DNA from: Paraburkholderia aspalathi
Lineage (GTDB): Bacteria > Pseudomonadota > Gammaproteobacteria > Burkholderiales > Burkholderiaceae
NCBI RefSeq assembly: GCF_900116445.1
Contig: NZ_FPBH01000013.1
Coordinates: forward strand, 124,001 to 188,000
Length of the DNA stretch: 64,000 nt
Direction: 5' to 3'
Both the position numbers and the translations under genes were made by a program. The notes beneath the pieces are model-generated. The model ran no database searches and was not told where the DNA came from. It saw nothing but the letters and a program-made list of their open reading frames with translations. This document shows, piece after piece, positions 27,271-35,861 of this stretch. Position 1 is the stretch's first letter. Each line of letters opens with the position of its first letter.

Positions 27271-28350
27271 TCATGGGCGCAGCGGCCAGTCATGCAGACG
27301 ATTCCACGCGGTCTGAACCAGTCTTGCGAGTCCGTCCGGTTCCTTGATGAGAAAAACGATGATCAGCGTGCCGAAGAGGATCTTCTGCAGGTTCTGCAAC
27401 TGACCGGCTTCAATGCCGATGGTGGCTAGTGCGCCTGCGGCATTGGAGAGAAGAATGGGCAGCAACACGATGAAGGCCGCCCCGAGAAAATTGCCACCGA
27501 TGCTCCCCATGCCGCCAATGATGATGATGAACAGCACCTGAAACGACAGATTGAGATCGAAGCCGTGCGGCTCGACCGTGCCCAGATAGGCAAATGCCCA
27601 CAACGCGCCGGCAATGCCGATCACAAATGAACTCAGCGCGAATGCGAGCAACTTGGTGCGGCCGGTCGGGATGCCGATCACGCGTGCGGCCGTGTCCATA
27701 TCGCGCACGGCCATCCAGCGTCGGCCGAGTTCGCTGCGTACGAGGCGGGTCGCAAGAATGAACAGGACGGTGGTGACGCCGAGTACGAGCAGATAGCGTG
27801 CGGCCGGCGTGTCGATTTTCCAGCCGAATGCCGTGAGGCGTGGCGCGCTGAGTACGCCCGAGGTGTCGTTGTTGGAAAACCAGCTGACTCGCGTGAAGAT
27901 CCATTCGACAAAGAACTGCGCAGCCAGTGTCGAGACGATCAGGTAGAAGCCTTTGATACGCAGACTCGGCAAACCGAACACCGCGCCCACGGCGGCAGTG
28001 ATCAATCCCCCGAGCAATAGGTCGACGACCAGCGGCAACCCCGGCACCCGCACCATGAGGTTGTAGGTGGCATAGGCGCCGACCGACATGAACGCCGCGG
28101 AGCCGAGCGAGAGCTGGCCCGCGTAGCCCGTAACCAGGTTCAGCCCGAGTCCCGCAAGTGACAGCACGAGGAACGGAATCAGAATGGCATTGAGCCAGTA
28201 GTCGTTGCCGAGTATCGGCACGGCGACGAACGCAATCAGCGCGAGAATCGCCGCGAACCATAGCTTCAGCCCCGGCAATTGCACCGGGTACGGTTTGATC
28301 CGACGTAGCGTGTTCTGCGTGGTGTGAAGAGATGACATAGCGGGCCTCAC
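27271..28350 (-). CDS. livM: LIV-type ABC transporter permease LivM
   Basis: A 359-aa inner-membrane permease with about ten helices and the LivM landmarks GLGLNLVTGYAGQLSLG, LPSLRIKGFYLIVSTLAAQF and IIIIGGMGSIGG. The GTG start at 28350 overlaps the TGA of livH (GTGA), showing coupled translation; an in-frame ATG at 28338 is an alternative. It pairs with LivH to form the channel through which the ligand passes. It is separated from the binding-protein gene by 58 bases. Confidence 0.92.
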   Translation of the reverse strand: MRPAMSSLHTTQNTLRRIKPYPVQLPGLKLWFAAILALIAFVAVPILGNDYWLNAILIPFLVLSLAGLGLNLVTGYAGQLSLGSAAFMSVGAYATYNLMVRVPGLPLVVDLLLGGLITAAVGAVFGLPSLRIKGFYLIVSTLAAQFFVEWIFTRVSWFSNNDTSGVLSAPRLTAFGWKIDTPAARYLLVLGVTTVLFILATRLVRSELGRRWMAVRDMDTAARVIGIPTGRTKLLAFALSSFVIGIAGALWAFAYLGTVEPHGFDLNLSFQVLFIIIIGGMGSIGGNFLGAAFIVLLPILLSNAAGALATIGIEAGQLQNLQKILFGTLIIVFLIKEPDGLARLVQTAWNRLHDWPLRP

Positions 28351-29228
28351 ACGCGTTCAACGGCGGGTTCGCCGAACAGACCGACTGGGCGCGCGAGCAG
28401 GAATAGCATCGCGAGCAGATAGGGAAACCAGTTTTCGATCCCGCCGCCGAGCAGGCTGCCGACATAGACTTCGGCAAGCTTTTCCGACGCGCCAATCAGC
28501 AGGCCACCGACAATCGCCCCGCCGATCGACGAAAACCCGCCGATGATCAGCACCGGCAGCGCCTTCAGCACCACCAGCGAGAGCGAGAACTGCACACCGA
28601 GCCGAGCGCCCCACAGGAGCCCCGCCACGAGGCTGACAAAGCCGGCGAGAGCCCATACGATCGCCCACACGCGCGGCAGCCGTATGCCGATAGCGAGCGC
28701 GGCGAGCGGATCGTCGGCGACTGCGCGCAGCGACAGCCCGAGCCGCGTGCGCTGGGTCAGAAGCGACAGGCCGATCACCAGCACGCCGGCGGTCGCCGCG
28801 GCAAAGACGTCGAACTGGCTGATCATGACGCCGGCCACGTTCAGCGGTTTGTCGTCGATGCCGAGGTCCAGACCGTGCACCTGGGCGCCCCAGAATAGTT
28901 GCGCGGCGCCTTCGAGAATGAAGCTCAAGCCGAGCGTCGCCATGAACAGAACGATGGGCGGCCGATTTACCAGTGGCCGCAAAACGAGCCGGCCGATCAG
29001 CAACGCAATCAGCACCAGGGCCGCTAACGTGATCGCAAATGCCAGCACGGGGTACACGTGCCGCTCGACGAGGCTCACGTACGTAAGCGCACCGAACAGC
29101 ACCATCGAACCCTGCGCGAAATTGAACACGCCGGACGCTTTGTAGATCAGCACGAAGCCGATCGCGACCATCGAATACATCACGCCCGCCAGCAGTCCGC
29201 CGACGAGTACTTCGAGGAAAAATCCCAT
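28347..29228 (-). CDS. livH: LIV-type ABC transporter permease LivH
   Basis: A 293-aa inner-membrane permease with about eight helices. Typical segments are GLLAGVMYSMVAIGFVLIYKASGVFNFAQG near the N-terminus and VLIIGGFSSIGGAIVGGLLIG. An in-frame TTG at 29237 is possible, but the ATG at 29228 gives the conserved start. It overlaps livM by four bases and follows livG by 13 bases. Part of the complete five-gene importer of the organosulfur operon. Confidence 0.92.
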   Translation of the reverse strand: MGFFLEVLVGGLLAGVMYSMVAIGFVLIYKASGVFNFAQGSMVLFGALTYVSLVERHVYPVLAFAITLAALVLIALLIGRLVLRPLVNRPPIVLFMATLGLSFILEGAAQLFWGAQVHGLDLGIDDKPLNVAGVMISQFDVFAAATAGVLVIGLSLLTQRTRLGLSLRAVADDPLAALAIGIRLPRVWAIVWALAGFVSLVAGLLWGARLGVQFSLSLVVLKALPVLIIGGFSSIGGAIVGGLLIGASEKLAEVYVGSLLGGGIENWFPYLLAMLFLLARPVGLFGEPAVERV

Positions 29229-29241
29229 GTCGTTCAATCTC

Positions 29242-30036
29242 TCAGTGACGGGTGCCGAGATAAGCGGCCAGTACGTCCGGGTTGGTGCGCACGTCGGCGG
29301 GGGCGCCGTCGGCGATCTTCTTGCCGTAATCGAGCACCACCACGTGATCCGACAGGTCCATCACCACGCCGATGTCGTGCTCGATCAGCACGACAGTCAC
29401 GCCGAATTGCGTGTTGGCGTCGAGTACATAACCGGCCATTGCACGTTTTTCGTCTGCGTTCATGCCGGCCATCGGTTCGTCGAGCAGTAAGAGACGTGGC
29501 TCGGCGGCGAGTGCGCGGGCCAGTTCAACGCGCTTTTGCACGCCGTACGGCAGGGTGCCGACGGTGGTATGGCGGTAGCGCTGCAAATCGAGCGCTTCGA
29601 TCACGACTTCGGCATAACGGCGTTGCACCGTCTCATCGCGGCGCGCACGGCCAATGCTCAAAGTCTGTTCAAGCCATGTGCTGCGCCGATGCAGATTGCG
29701 GCCGGTAAGCACGTTGTCCAGCACGCTCATCCGCCGAAACAGTGCGATGTTCTGAAACGTGCGGGCAATGCCGCTGTGCGCCGCGTGATACGGATTCATG
29801 CGCCGATAGATACGGCCGTCGAAATTCACGCTGCCTTGCTGCGGTTGATAAACGCCGTTGATCACGTTGAGTAGCGAGCTTTTTCCCGCGCCGTTCGGAC
29901 CGATCAGTGCGCAGATCTCACCCGTGTGCACGGCGAAGCTGATATCGGTAACCGCTTTCACGCCCTTGAATGACAGCGAGATATGGTCGAGCGAGAGCAA
30001 GGCGTTTGAGGATGAAGTCATTGGACGTTGAGTCAT
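29242..30036 (-). CDS. livG: LIV-type ABC transporter ATP-binding protein LivG
   Basis: A 264-aa ATPase, the LivG partner of LivF. Walker A is GPNGAGKSS, the signature segment is LPYGVQKRVELARAL (a degenerate LSGGQ typical of some LivG-like proteins), Walker B is LLLLDEPMAGMN and the switch is LIEHDIGVVMDLSD. The GIARTFQNIALF motif follows Walker A as usual. The gene starts three bases after the AMP-ligase-like gene and is clearly in the same operon. An ATG at 30021 is an alternative start. Confidence 0.92.
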   Translation of the reverse strand: MTQRPMTSSSNALLSLDHISLSFKGVKAVTDISFAVHTGEICALIGPNGAGKSSLLNVINGVYQPQQGSVNFDGRIYRRMNPYHAAHSGIARTFQNIALFRRMSVLDNVLTGRNLHRRSTWLEQTLSIGRARRDETVQRRYAEVVIEALDLQRYRHTTVGTLPYGVQKRVELARALAAEPRLLLLDEPMAGMNADEKRAMAGYVLDANTQFGVTVVLIEHDIGVVMDLSDHVVVLDYGKKIADGAPADVRTNPDVLAAYLGTRH

Positions 30037-30039
30037 GCG

Positions 30040-31185
30040 TCAATAGGCCGGCTGTTCTGATGCGCCGTCTGTCGCATAGTGCTGCGGCGCCATGGCCTGA
30101 CGTTTAGGTTCGACACGCCGCCAGTCGCCTGTATCGGGCCAGGCGCGCACATCGACGCGTATTGCTTCGAACAGCGCAGCGGTTTTTTCATCGAGCGGCG
30201 GCCCGATGACGAGCGCGGCATGCGTGCGCGAAAAACCGATCACTTCGCGTAACGGACGGGTGATGAGCCACCACGTCAGCGCACGAGCAAGTGGGCCGCC
30301 CTGTTTGCGCTGCGCACGATTGATCAGACGGCGCCGCCATGAGCGTGCACCGGGCAAACGGTCGTCGACGAGCTGTGCCACCCGGGCGTAGGTTTCGCGC
30401 GTGCCTGCTACGAGCGTGGGCGCGAGTTCGCGGCGATCGTTGTCGCGGGTCGCGAGCGACTCCGGAAAATTCAGGCGAAAGCCGCTCAGTACCCATGGCG
30501 CGATCAGGTAACGCGCCTGGGAGGCGGCGGCGAATGCGCGTGCGGCAAACGCTTCGTCGCCCGCGTTCAGTTTCTCTGCGGCGACGAGTTGCTGTGCTTC
30601 ACGCACCAGCGTCGCATGTGGGAAACGCTGTTCGACGAGTTGCCCATCGGCATCGAGGCGCACGAAGGCGAATGCGTCGTCATGGGGGCGAGCAGCGGGA
30701 GCAAAGCCGCCCTCGGTATGGACCGACAACGCGCGATAGTCGGTTACAGCGGCATGCGGATGCGACGCCAGATTGCGTGGGTTGGCATCGATCACGCGCA
30801 AACCTTCATACGTCAGCAGGCGATCGATCTGGCCGTCGTCTTCGGCGAACACGAAGCGCGGCGCGATATGCGTGAGCACTGAGCGCGACGCGTCGTCGGT
30901 GAGTTGCGGGTCGAGCGGTATCGCGACGCCACCGTTCCATTGCGCGGCCAGCGACAGTAGCAGCGCCTCCTCGCGCGGATGACTGACGAGCAGCAGCGCG
31001 TCACCCGCCGCGAAGCCTTGCTGCGCGAGACCGGCGGCCAGCTGCTCGACCGCCGTGGCGACGTCTTGCCACGACAACGCGTGCCACGTGCCCAGCCGCT
31101 TGTGCCGCAATGCGATAGCGTGCGGCCGTTGCTGCGCCTGATGGCGCAGCCAGTGCGGCAGCGTCGACGGCTGTGCGTTTGTCAT
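30040..31185 (-). CDS. Degenerate AMP-binding (acyl-CoA synthetase-like) protein
   Basis: A 381-aa protein with the N-terminal architecture of adenylate-forming ligases (RHKRLGTWHALSWQDVATAVEQLAAGL, then GDALLLVSHPREEALLLSLAAQWNGGVAIPLDPQL). The nucleotide loop that should read like TSGTTGxPKG is replaced by a stretch around RLDADGQLVEQR. The later catalytic motifs and the C-terminal lid are also absent, and the length is well below the normal 500-600 aa. It is therefore probably not an active ligase. It is tightly packed between sfnG and livG, so its retention suggests a structural or binding role in the operon. Confidence 0.75.
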   Translation of the reverse strand: MTNAQPSTLPHWLRHQAQQRPHAIALRHKRLGTWHALSWQDVATAVEQLAAGLAQQGFAAGDALLLVSHPREEALLLSLAAQWNGGVAIPLDPQLTDDASRSVLTHIAPRFVFAEDDGQIDRLLTYEGLRVIDANPRNLASHPHAAVTDYRALSVHTEGGFAPAARPHDDAFAFVRLDADGQLVEQRFPHATLVREAQQLVAAEKLNAGDEAFAARAFAAASQARYLIAPWVLSGFRLNFPESLATRDNDRRELAPTLVAGTRETYARVAQLVDDRLPGARSWRRRLINRAQRKQGGPLARALTWWLITRPLREVIGFSRTHAALVIGPPLDEKTAALFEAIRVDVRAWPDTGDWRRVEPKRQAMAPQHYATDGASEQPAY

Positions 31186-31187
31186 GA

Positions 31188-32291
31188 TCAGGCGGCCTTG
31201 GCCTGCTGCTTGAGTTCGAGCTCACGCACCAACGGCAGGACCCGCTTGCCGAAATACTCCACCTCTTCGATGAAATGGAGAAAACCGGTCAGCACGAGGT
31301 CCACGCCGATCGATTTCAGTTCGACGATGCGCTCGGCAATCTGCTGCGGTGTACCGATCAGATTGGTGCGGAAGCCGTCGTTGTATTGCACGAGGTCTTC
31401 GAAGCTCGACTTGGCCCAGTTGCCTTCGCCTTCCGGCGAAGCCTTGCCGGCCTGTTTGACGGCGTCGCCGAACGCATGCACGGCTTCGACGTGCGCATGT
31501 TTGATGATGTCGGCGAGCACGGCCTTGGCTTCTTCTTCGGTATCGCGGGCGATCACGAAGGCATTCACGCCGATGCGCACCTTGTGATTGTTTTTTGCTG
31601 CCTTGGTCTGAATATCGTCGATCTGTGCCTTCAGGTTCTCCGGCGTGTTGCCGTTGGTGAAATACCAGTCGGAAACGCTCGCAGCGTTGTCGCGTGCGGC
31701 GCGTGAGCTGCCGCCCTGGAAGATCTCCGGATGCGGCTTCTGCACGGGCTTGGGACTCAGCGTGTAATTGTTGAAGCGGTAGAAGTCACCCTTGAAGGTG
31801 AAATTGTCCTGGGTCCAGATGCCCTTGAGCGCCTCGATGAATTCGTGCGAGCGGCGATAGCGTTCGTCGTGTTCGAGCCACGGTTCGCCGAGCGCAGTGA
31901 ATTCACCCTTGAACCAGCCACTCACCACGTTGATCCCAATACGGCCGTTGGAAATATGGTCGATGGTGGCAATCTGTTTGGCGACAACGGCGGGGTGCCA
32001 CGGACCTGGCAGAATCGCCGCCAGCACTTTAAGTTTGGTTGTGGCGTGCAACAGGGCCTGACTGAACGACACCGACTCATGCTGATATTCCGCACCGTAT
32101 CCGGCGGTAAAGCGTATCTGGCTCAGCGCGTATTCGAAACCCGCCTTCTCCGCGGTGAGTGCGAGTTTCTGGTTGTACTCGAGACTCCAGTCCGTGCGCT
32201 GCTCGATTGTGCTGACAACCAAACCGCCGCTGACATTGGGCACCCAGTAGGCGAACTTGACGGCGTCGTCGTGAGAATGGTTCTGGCTCAT
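31188..32291 (-). CDS. sfnG: FMNH2-dependent dimethyl sulfone monooxygenase
   Basis: A 367-aa flavin monooxygenase of the bacterial luciferase-like family, close to SfnG, which converts dimethyl sulfone to methanesulfinate using reduced FMN. Supporting segments are FAYWVPNVSGGLVVSTIEQR, AILPGPWHPAVVAKQIATIDH, NGRIGINVVSGWFKGEF and PKPVQKPHPEIFQGGSS. The start at 32291 (MSQNHSHDD) gives the family N-terminus. It lies 28 bases after the FMN reductase gene, which would supply FMNH2. Other alkanesulfonate-type substrates are possible. Confidence 0.9.
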   Translation of the reverse strand: MSQNHSHDDAVKFAYWVPNVSGGLVVSTIEQRTDWSLEYNQKLALTAEKAGFEYALSQIRFTAGYGAEYQHESVSFSQALLHATTKLKVLAAILPGPWHPAVVAKQIATIDHISNGRIGINVVSGWFKGEFTALGEPWLEHDERYRRSHEFIEALKGIWTQDNFTFKGDFYRFNNYTLSPKPVQKPHPEIFQGGSSRAARDNAASVSDWYFTNGNTPENLKAQIDDIQTKAAKNNHKVRIGVNAFVIARDTEEEAKAVLADIIKHAHVEAVHAFGDAVKQAGKASPEGEGNWAKSSFEDLVQYNDGFRTNLIGTPQQIAERIVELKSIGVDLVLTGFLHFIEEVEYFGKRVLPLVRELELKQQAKAA

Positions 32292-32319
32292 GGTATTCCT
32301 GATGATTGAATGAAGAGAT

Positions 32320-32901
32320 TTAGGCAGCCAGCGTTGCGGCTTGCGGGAAAGAAGCGGGGAGGCGTCCGGCATGCAGCCATGGGAGCGCGCGTGTCACCGC
32401 CAGTGCAACGCGTTCCTCCAGTGCCGGGTTAGAGATCGCATAGCCGTTGAAATCCGCTTCAGACGCATACACGCCGATCGGTAACGTGCGAGTCTGAAAG
32501 AAGCTGAACAGCGGACGCAATTGATGATCGATGACGAGCGCGTGGCGATCGCTGCCGCCCGTTGCGGCGAGCAGAACCGGCACGTCGATGAGCGCCTCGT
32601 GGTGCACGAGATCGAACAGATGCTTGAAGAGCCCGGTATACGACCCGCGATAAACCGGGCTCGCAACAACCAGCAGGTCCGCCGATTCAATGGCCCCGAT
32701 GTGCGCGGCAACGTCGGCAGGAACTTGCGAGCGATGGACCGCACCGGCGAGGCTGGAGGCGATCTGCCCCAGTTCGACGAGATGCGTGTCGATCGGCAGC
32801 GCGTCGCCGAGCGCGGCAAGCAGGCGTTCGACCACCACGAGGGTGCGCGACGGCCGTTGCAATCCACCGGAGACGGCGACTACTTTCAATCTCTTACCCA
32901 T
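32320..32901 (-). CDS. msuE: NAD(P)H-dependent FMN reductase
   Basis: A 193-aa flavodoxin-fold reductase that provides reduced FMN to SfnG-type monooxygenases. It begins LKVVAVSGGLQRPSRT, the phosphate-binding loop of the MsuE/SsuE family, and has ADLLVVASPVYRGSYTGLFKHLFD, the flavin-binding region. The ATG at 32901 is preceded by AAGGA; an upstream TTG frame is less likely. It is the first gene of the eight-gene reverse operon and follows a sigma-54-like promoter. MsuE is the closest named match. Confidence 0.88.
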   Translation of the reverse strand: MGKRLKVVAVSGGLQRPSRTLVVVERLLAALGDALPIDTHLVELGQIASSLAGAVHRSQVPADVAAHIGAIESADLLVVASPVYRGSYTGLFKHLFDLVHHEALIDVPVLLAATGGSDRHALVIDHQLRPLFSFFQTRTLPIGVYASEADFNGYAISNPALEERVALAVTRALPWLHAGRLPASFPQAATLAA

Positions 32902-32952
32902 TCGAACGATCCTTTCAGGCGAAAGCAAATTAATCGGGAGTGCCGCTTATTT

Positions 32953-32968
32953 AGCGAATACCGTGCCA
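32953..32968 (-). promoter_or_regulatory. Sigma-54-type promoter for the msuE-sfnG-liv operon
   Basis: On the reverse strand the sequence is TGGCACGGTATTCGCT, with GG and GC exactly ten bases apart, as required for the -24/-12 elements. It matches the consensus TGGCACG-N4-TTGCT with one mismatch. It lies about 50 bases before the msuE start. An SfnR-type activator is encoded nearby at 34668. Confidence 0.75.
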
Positions 32969-33423
32969 TCCGGCTTTGCGTGACAAGACGGGACGAGGAC
33001 GAATGTGCGAGCCAACGCCGATCGCGCGCCAAGTCAAATGGCATAACCGTTTGCGGTTTTTGCTGCCGCGCATATCGCGGTGGCATGGAACCATTGCAGG
33101 CTGACGTATGAAGCTGGCGAAGCAAGATGGCCTCGGCGCTGCTGCTGGAGAAGCAGCGCAGGGTGTTGGAGAGGGACGCGAGAGCTTTCAGTATTCCAAC
33201 GGGCCTGCTGCCTGGGAGGCAATGTGTGAGAGCGGTGCTGGTGCAGAGGCAGCATCCATACCGATGCTGCTGCGTAAGCAGCAATTCGACTTTGGATACC
33301 ACAACAAAATGCATCGGAAGTCGCGGTAGATGGTCAGAATACGCTTCTGAGGAAGCAACCCTGATCAGTGCCGTTCAACGCCCGTCAGCCAACAGATGAC
33401 GGTCCACGCCCGCGTGTAGCGGA
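32969..33423. other. Divergent intergenic region with GC-rich hairpins
   Basis: About 455 bases without a convincing gene, between the msuE promoter and the dehydrogenase-like gene. It contains perfect hairpins GCGCTGCT/AGCAGCGC at 33136-33159 and GCTGCT/AGCAGC at 33266-33282. Short open frames exist on both strands but have no ribosome sites or recognisable content. It should hold activator-binding sites for the sigma-54 system and the promoter for 33424. I could not pick out a good second sigma-54 site here. Confidence 0.5.
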
Positions 33424-34671
33424 GTGAGTGTCCTTGCCCATATGAATTCGACCTACGTACTGCCGGACGCGCCGGCTTGTCTGCTACCGGACGCGGAGAC
33501 AGCATCGGTCAGTGAAACGCCGCTGCAGATCGCGCAGCGGCTCGCGACCCTATTTGCGCTAACCGCCGCCGAACGCGACGCGCGAGGTGGGACGCCGAAA
33601 GCGGAGCGGGACGCATTGCGCGCCAGTGGTCTTCTGGCGATGAGCATTCCGGAGGCGCACGGCGGTCTCGGGGCGAACTGGCGGCAGACGCTGGATGTCG
33701 TGCGCACGCTTGGCCGGGCCGACAGTTCGCTCGGACATGTATTCGGCTTCCATCATCTGATGCTGGCGACGGTGCGGTTGTTCGGTTCGTCGGCGCAGTG
33801 GCGCGCCTGGTTCGAGCAGACTGCGCGCCGTCAATGGTTCTGGGGCAATGCGTTAAACCCGCTCGATGAACGGGCCGTGAGCTACTCGCACGCGGATTGG
33901 CGCGAGTTCAGCGGGCAGAAGAGCTTCTGTTCCGGCGCGCTCGATTCCGAAATGCTGATCGCGTCTGCGCGAGACGCCGATACGGGGGCGTTGCTAATCG
34001 CGGCGGTACCCACCGGGCGCACGGGCATTTCCGTCGCGGAGGATTGGAACAACATCGGTCAGCGCCAAACGGATAGCGGTACGGTGACGCTGGAAAAGGT
34101 GCGAGTGGAGAACCACGAGATTCTGACCGACCCGGGGCCGCTGTCGACGCCTTTTGCGTGTCTGCGGCCCTTGCTCGCTCAGCTGATCCTGACGAATGTG
34201 TACCTCAGCATCGGCGAAAGTGCGTTCAACGACGCCCGTCATTACACGCTTCATGAGGCGCGTCCGTGGCATACGTCCGGCGTGCAAACCACGGCCGCGG
34301 ATCCTTATATCCTGGGCCAGTATGGCGAGTTCTGGGCGGGCCTCGAGGCGGCGCGGCTGTTGACCGACCGCGCGGCCGATCGTTTCGATGCGGCATGGAT
34401 TCGAGCGGATGCGCTGACCGACGCCGAGCGCGGCGACGTGGCGTTGGCGGTTGCAACGGCCAAAGTTGCGGCCACAGAAATCGGGCTCAACATCTGTACC
34501 CGTATGTTTGACGTGGCCGGCGCGCGTGCGACGCATGGCGCGTTGAGGCTAGACCGTCACTGGCGAAATTTGCGCACGCATACGCTTCACGATCCGCTTG
34601 CCTATAAGCTTCGAGAAATCGGCGAATGGGCTCTGACGCAACGATATCCGACGCCGAGCTTCTACTCATGA
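33424..34671 (+). CDS. Acyl-CoA dehydrogenase-fold flavoenzyme, DszC/SfnB-like
   Basis: A 415-aa protein of the acyl-CoA dehydrogenase superfamily, in the branch that includes DszC, SoxC and SfnB flavin monooxygenase-type proteins of sulfur metabolism. Landmarks are LLAMSIPEAHGGLGANW, SSLGHVFGFHHLMLATVRLFG, WNNIGQRQTDSGTVTLEKVRV and DRHWRNLRTHTLHDPLAYK. The catalytic Glu of true acyl-CoA dehydrogenases is not apparent. Starts at GTG 33424 or ATG 33442 are both possible. Its stop overlaps the sfnR start (ATGA). A monooxygenase role with FMNH2 on a sulfur or related substrate is likely. Confidence 0.82.
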   Translation: MSVLAHMNSTYVLPDAPACLLPDAETASVSETPLQIAQRLATLFALTAAERDARGGTPKAERDALRASGLLAMSIPEAHGGLGANWRQTLDVVRTLGRADSSLGHVFGFHHLMLATVRLFGSSAQWRAWFEQTARRQWFWGNALNPLDERAVSYSHADWREFSGQKSFCSGALDSEMLIASARDADTGALLIAAVPTGRTGISVAEDWNNIGQRQTDSGTVTLEKVRVENHEILTDPGPLSTPFACLRPLLAQLILTNVYLSIGESAFNDARHYTLHEARPWHTSGVQTTAADPYILGQYGEFWAGLEAARLLTDRAADRFDAAWIRADALTDAERGDVALAVATAKVAATEIGLNICTRMFDVAGARATHGALRLDRHWRNLRTHTLHDPLAYKLREIGEWALTQRYPTPSFYS

Positions 34672-35783
34672 ACTATTCACTCCATCACGTGTTACCGGAC
34701 CGGCCTGCCGTCGCGCGAACGGAAGTGCCGCCTTTGTTGACGATGCCCGACAAGCGCACGCTGACCACCTCGATTCGCGCGACCGCGCAGGTCTTCTCGG
34801 ACCCGCAATCGCTGGCCTTGCTCGAGCGTATTCGCATGGTGGCGCCGAGCGACGCTAACGTGCTCGTGATCGGCGAGACAGGGACGGGTAAGGAACTGGT
34901 CGCGCGTCATGTGCATAACCTGAGTGCTCGCAAGGACGGCCCGTTTGTGGCGGTCAATTGCGGGGCGTTCTCCGAGTCGCTGGTGGAGAGCGAGTTGTTC
35001 GGGCATGAGAAGGGAGCGTTCACCGGTGCGTTCTGCGCCAAGCCTGGCTGGTTCGAAGCGGCCAATGGCGGGACGCTATTTCTCGACGAGATAGGCGATT
35101 TGCCGCTGTCGATGCAGGTCAAGCTGCTGCGCGTATTGCAGGAACGCGAGATCGTGCGGCTCGGCTCGCGACGGAGCATTCCGATCGACGTGCGCGTGCT
35201 GGCGGCGACCAATGTGCATCTGCAGGATGCGGTGGCGGCAGGCCATTTCCGCGAGGACCTGTTTTATCGCCTGAACGTCGTGCATCTGGCTGTGCCGACG
35301 TTGCGCGATCGGCCCGGCGATATATTGCCGCTGGCCCGCTACTTCATTGAAGAGTACCGGAACCGATTGGGCTACGGTCCGGTCGACATCGAACCGCGCG
35401 CGGAGCGAAAGCTGCTGGAACATAGTTGGCCCGGCAATATCCGTGAGCTTGAGAACGTCATTCACTACGCGTTGCTGGTGTGCCGCAGCGATTCGTTAGG
35501 CGAGGGCGATCTGCAGATGTCGTCGTTCGGGATTCATGCCGCGCGACGGGCGGCTGCCGAACCTGTAGCGTCCACACCGTTGGAAGGGCTCGAAGGGGCG
35601 CTGCGTCATCTGTTCGATCACGCCGAAGGCAACCTGTTCGAGCAGATCGAAGACACGGTGATGCGTGTGGCGTTCGACTTCTGCTACCGGAATCAGATTC
35701 AGGCGGCGAGGCTGCTGGGCATTAGTCGCAATGTGTTGCGGGCGCGCTTGATCCGGGCGAAGCAGATTTCCGCGCAGAAGTAG
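34668..35783 (+). CDS. sfnR: Sigma-54-dependent activator, SfnR-like
   Basis: A 371-aa enhancer-binding protein with no N-terminal sensor domain, as in SfnR. The AAA+ domain carries Walker A GETGTGKE (about 69-76), the sigma-54 contact motif GAFTGA (about 116-121), Walker B GGTLFLDEIG (about 134-143) and the second-region FREDLFYRLNVV. The C-terminal Fis-type helix-turn-helix is ARLLGISRNVLRARL. The start at 34668 overlaps the stop of the upstream flavoenzyme gene (ATGA). It probably activates the sigma-54-like promoters near 32960 and 37180 when sulfate is scarce. Confidence 0.88.
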   Translation: MNYSLHHVLPDRPAVARTEVPPLLTMPDKRTLTTSIRATAQVFSDPQSLALLERIRMVAPSDANVLVIGETGTGKELVARHVHNLSARKDGPFVAVNCGAFSESLVESELFGHEKGAFTGAFCAKPGWFEAANGGTLFLDEIGDLPLSMQVKLLRVLQEREIVRLGSRRSIPIDVRVLAATNVHLQDAVAAGHFREDLFYRLNVVHLAVPTLRDRPGDILPLARYFIEEYRNRLGYGPVDIEPRAERKLLEHSWPGNIRELENVIHYALLVCRSDSLGEGDLQMSSFGIHAARRAAAEPVASTPLEGLEGALRHLFDHAEGNLFEQIEDTVMRVAFDFCYRNQIQAARLLGISRNVLRARLIRAKQISAQK

Positions 35784-35861
35784 GCTCATTTGCGTTGCAT
35801 GCCTTTGGAGGTTGAAGCGGACCGGCCGCGAGACCGGTCCACATGCCGCTGCGGTAGCCGA

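Noticed and set aside
33080..33100. A possible sigma-54 site TGGCATGGAACCATTGC before the dehydrogenase-like gene
   Set aside because: The GG and GC dinucleotides are twelve rather than ten bases apart, which does not fit -24/-12 spacing.
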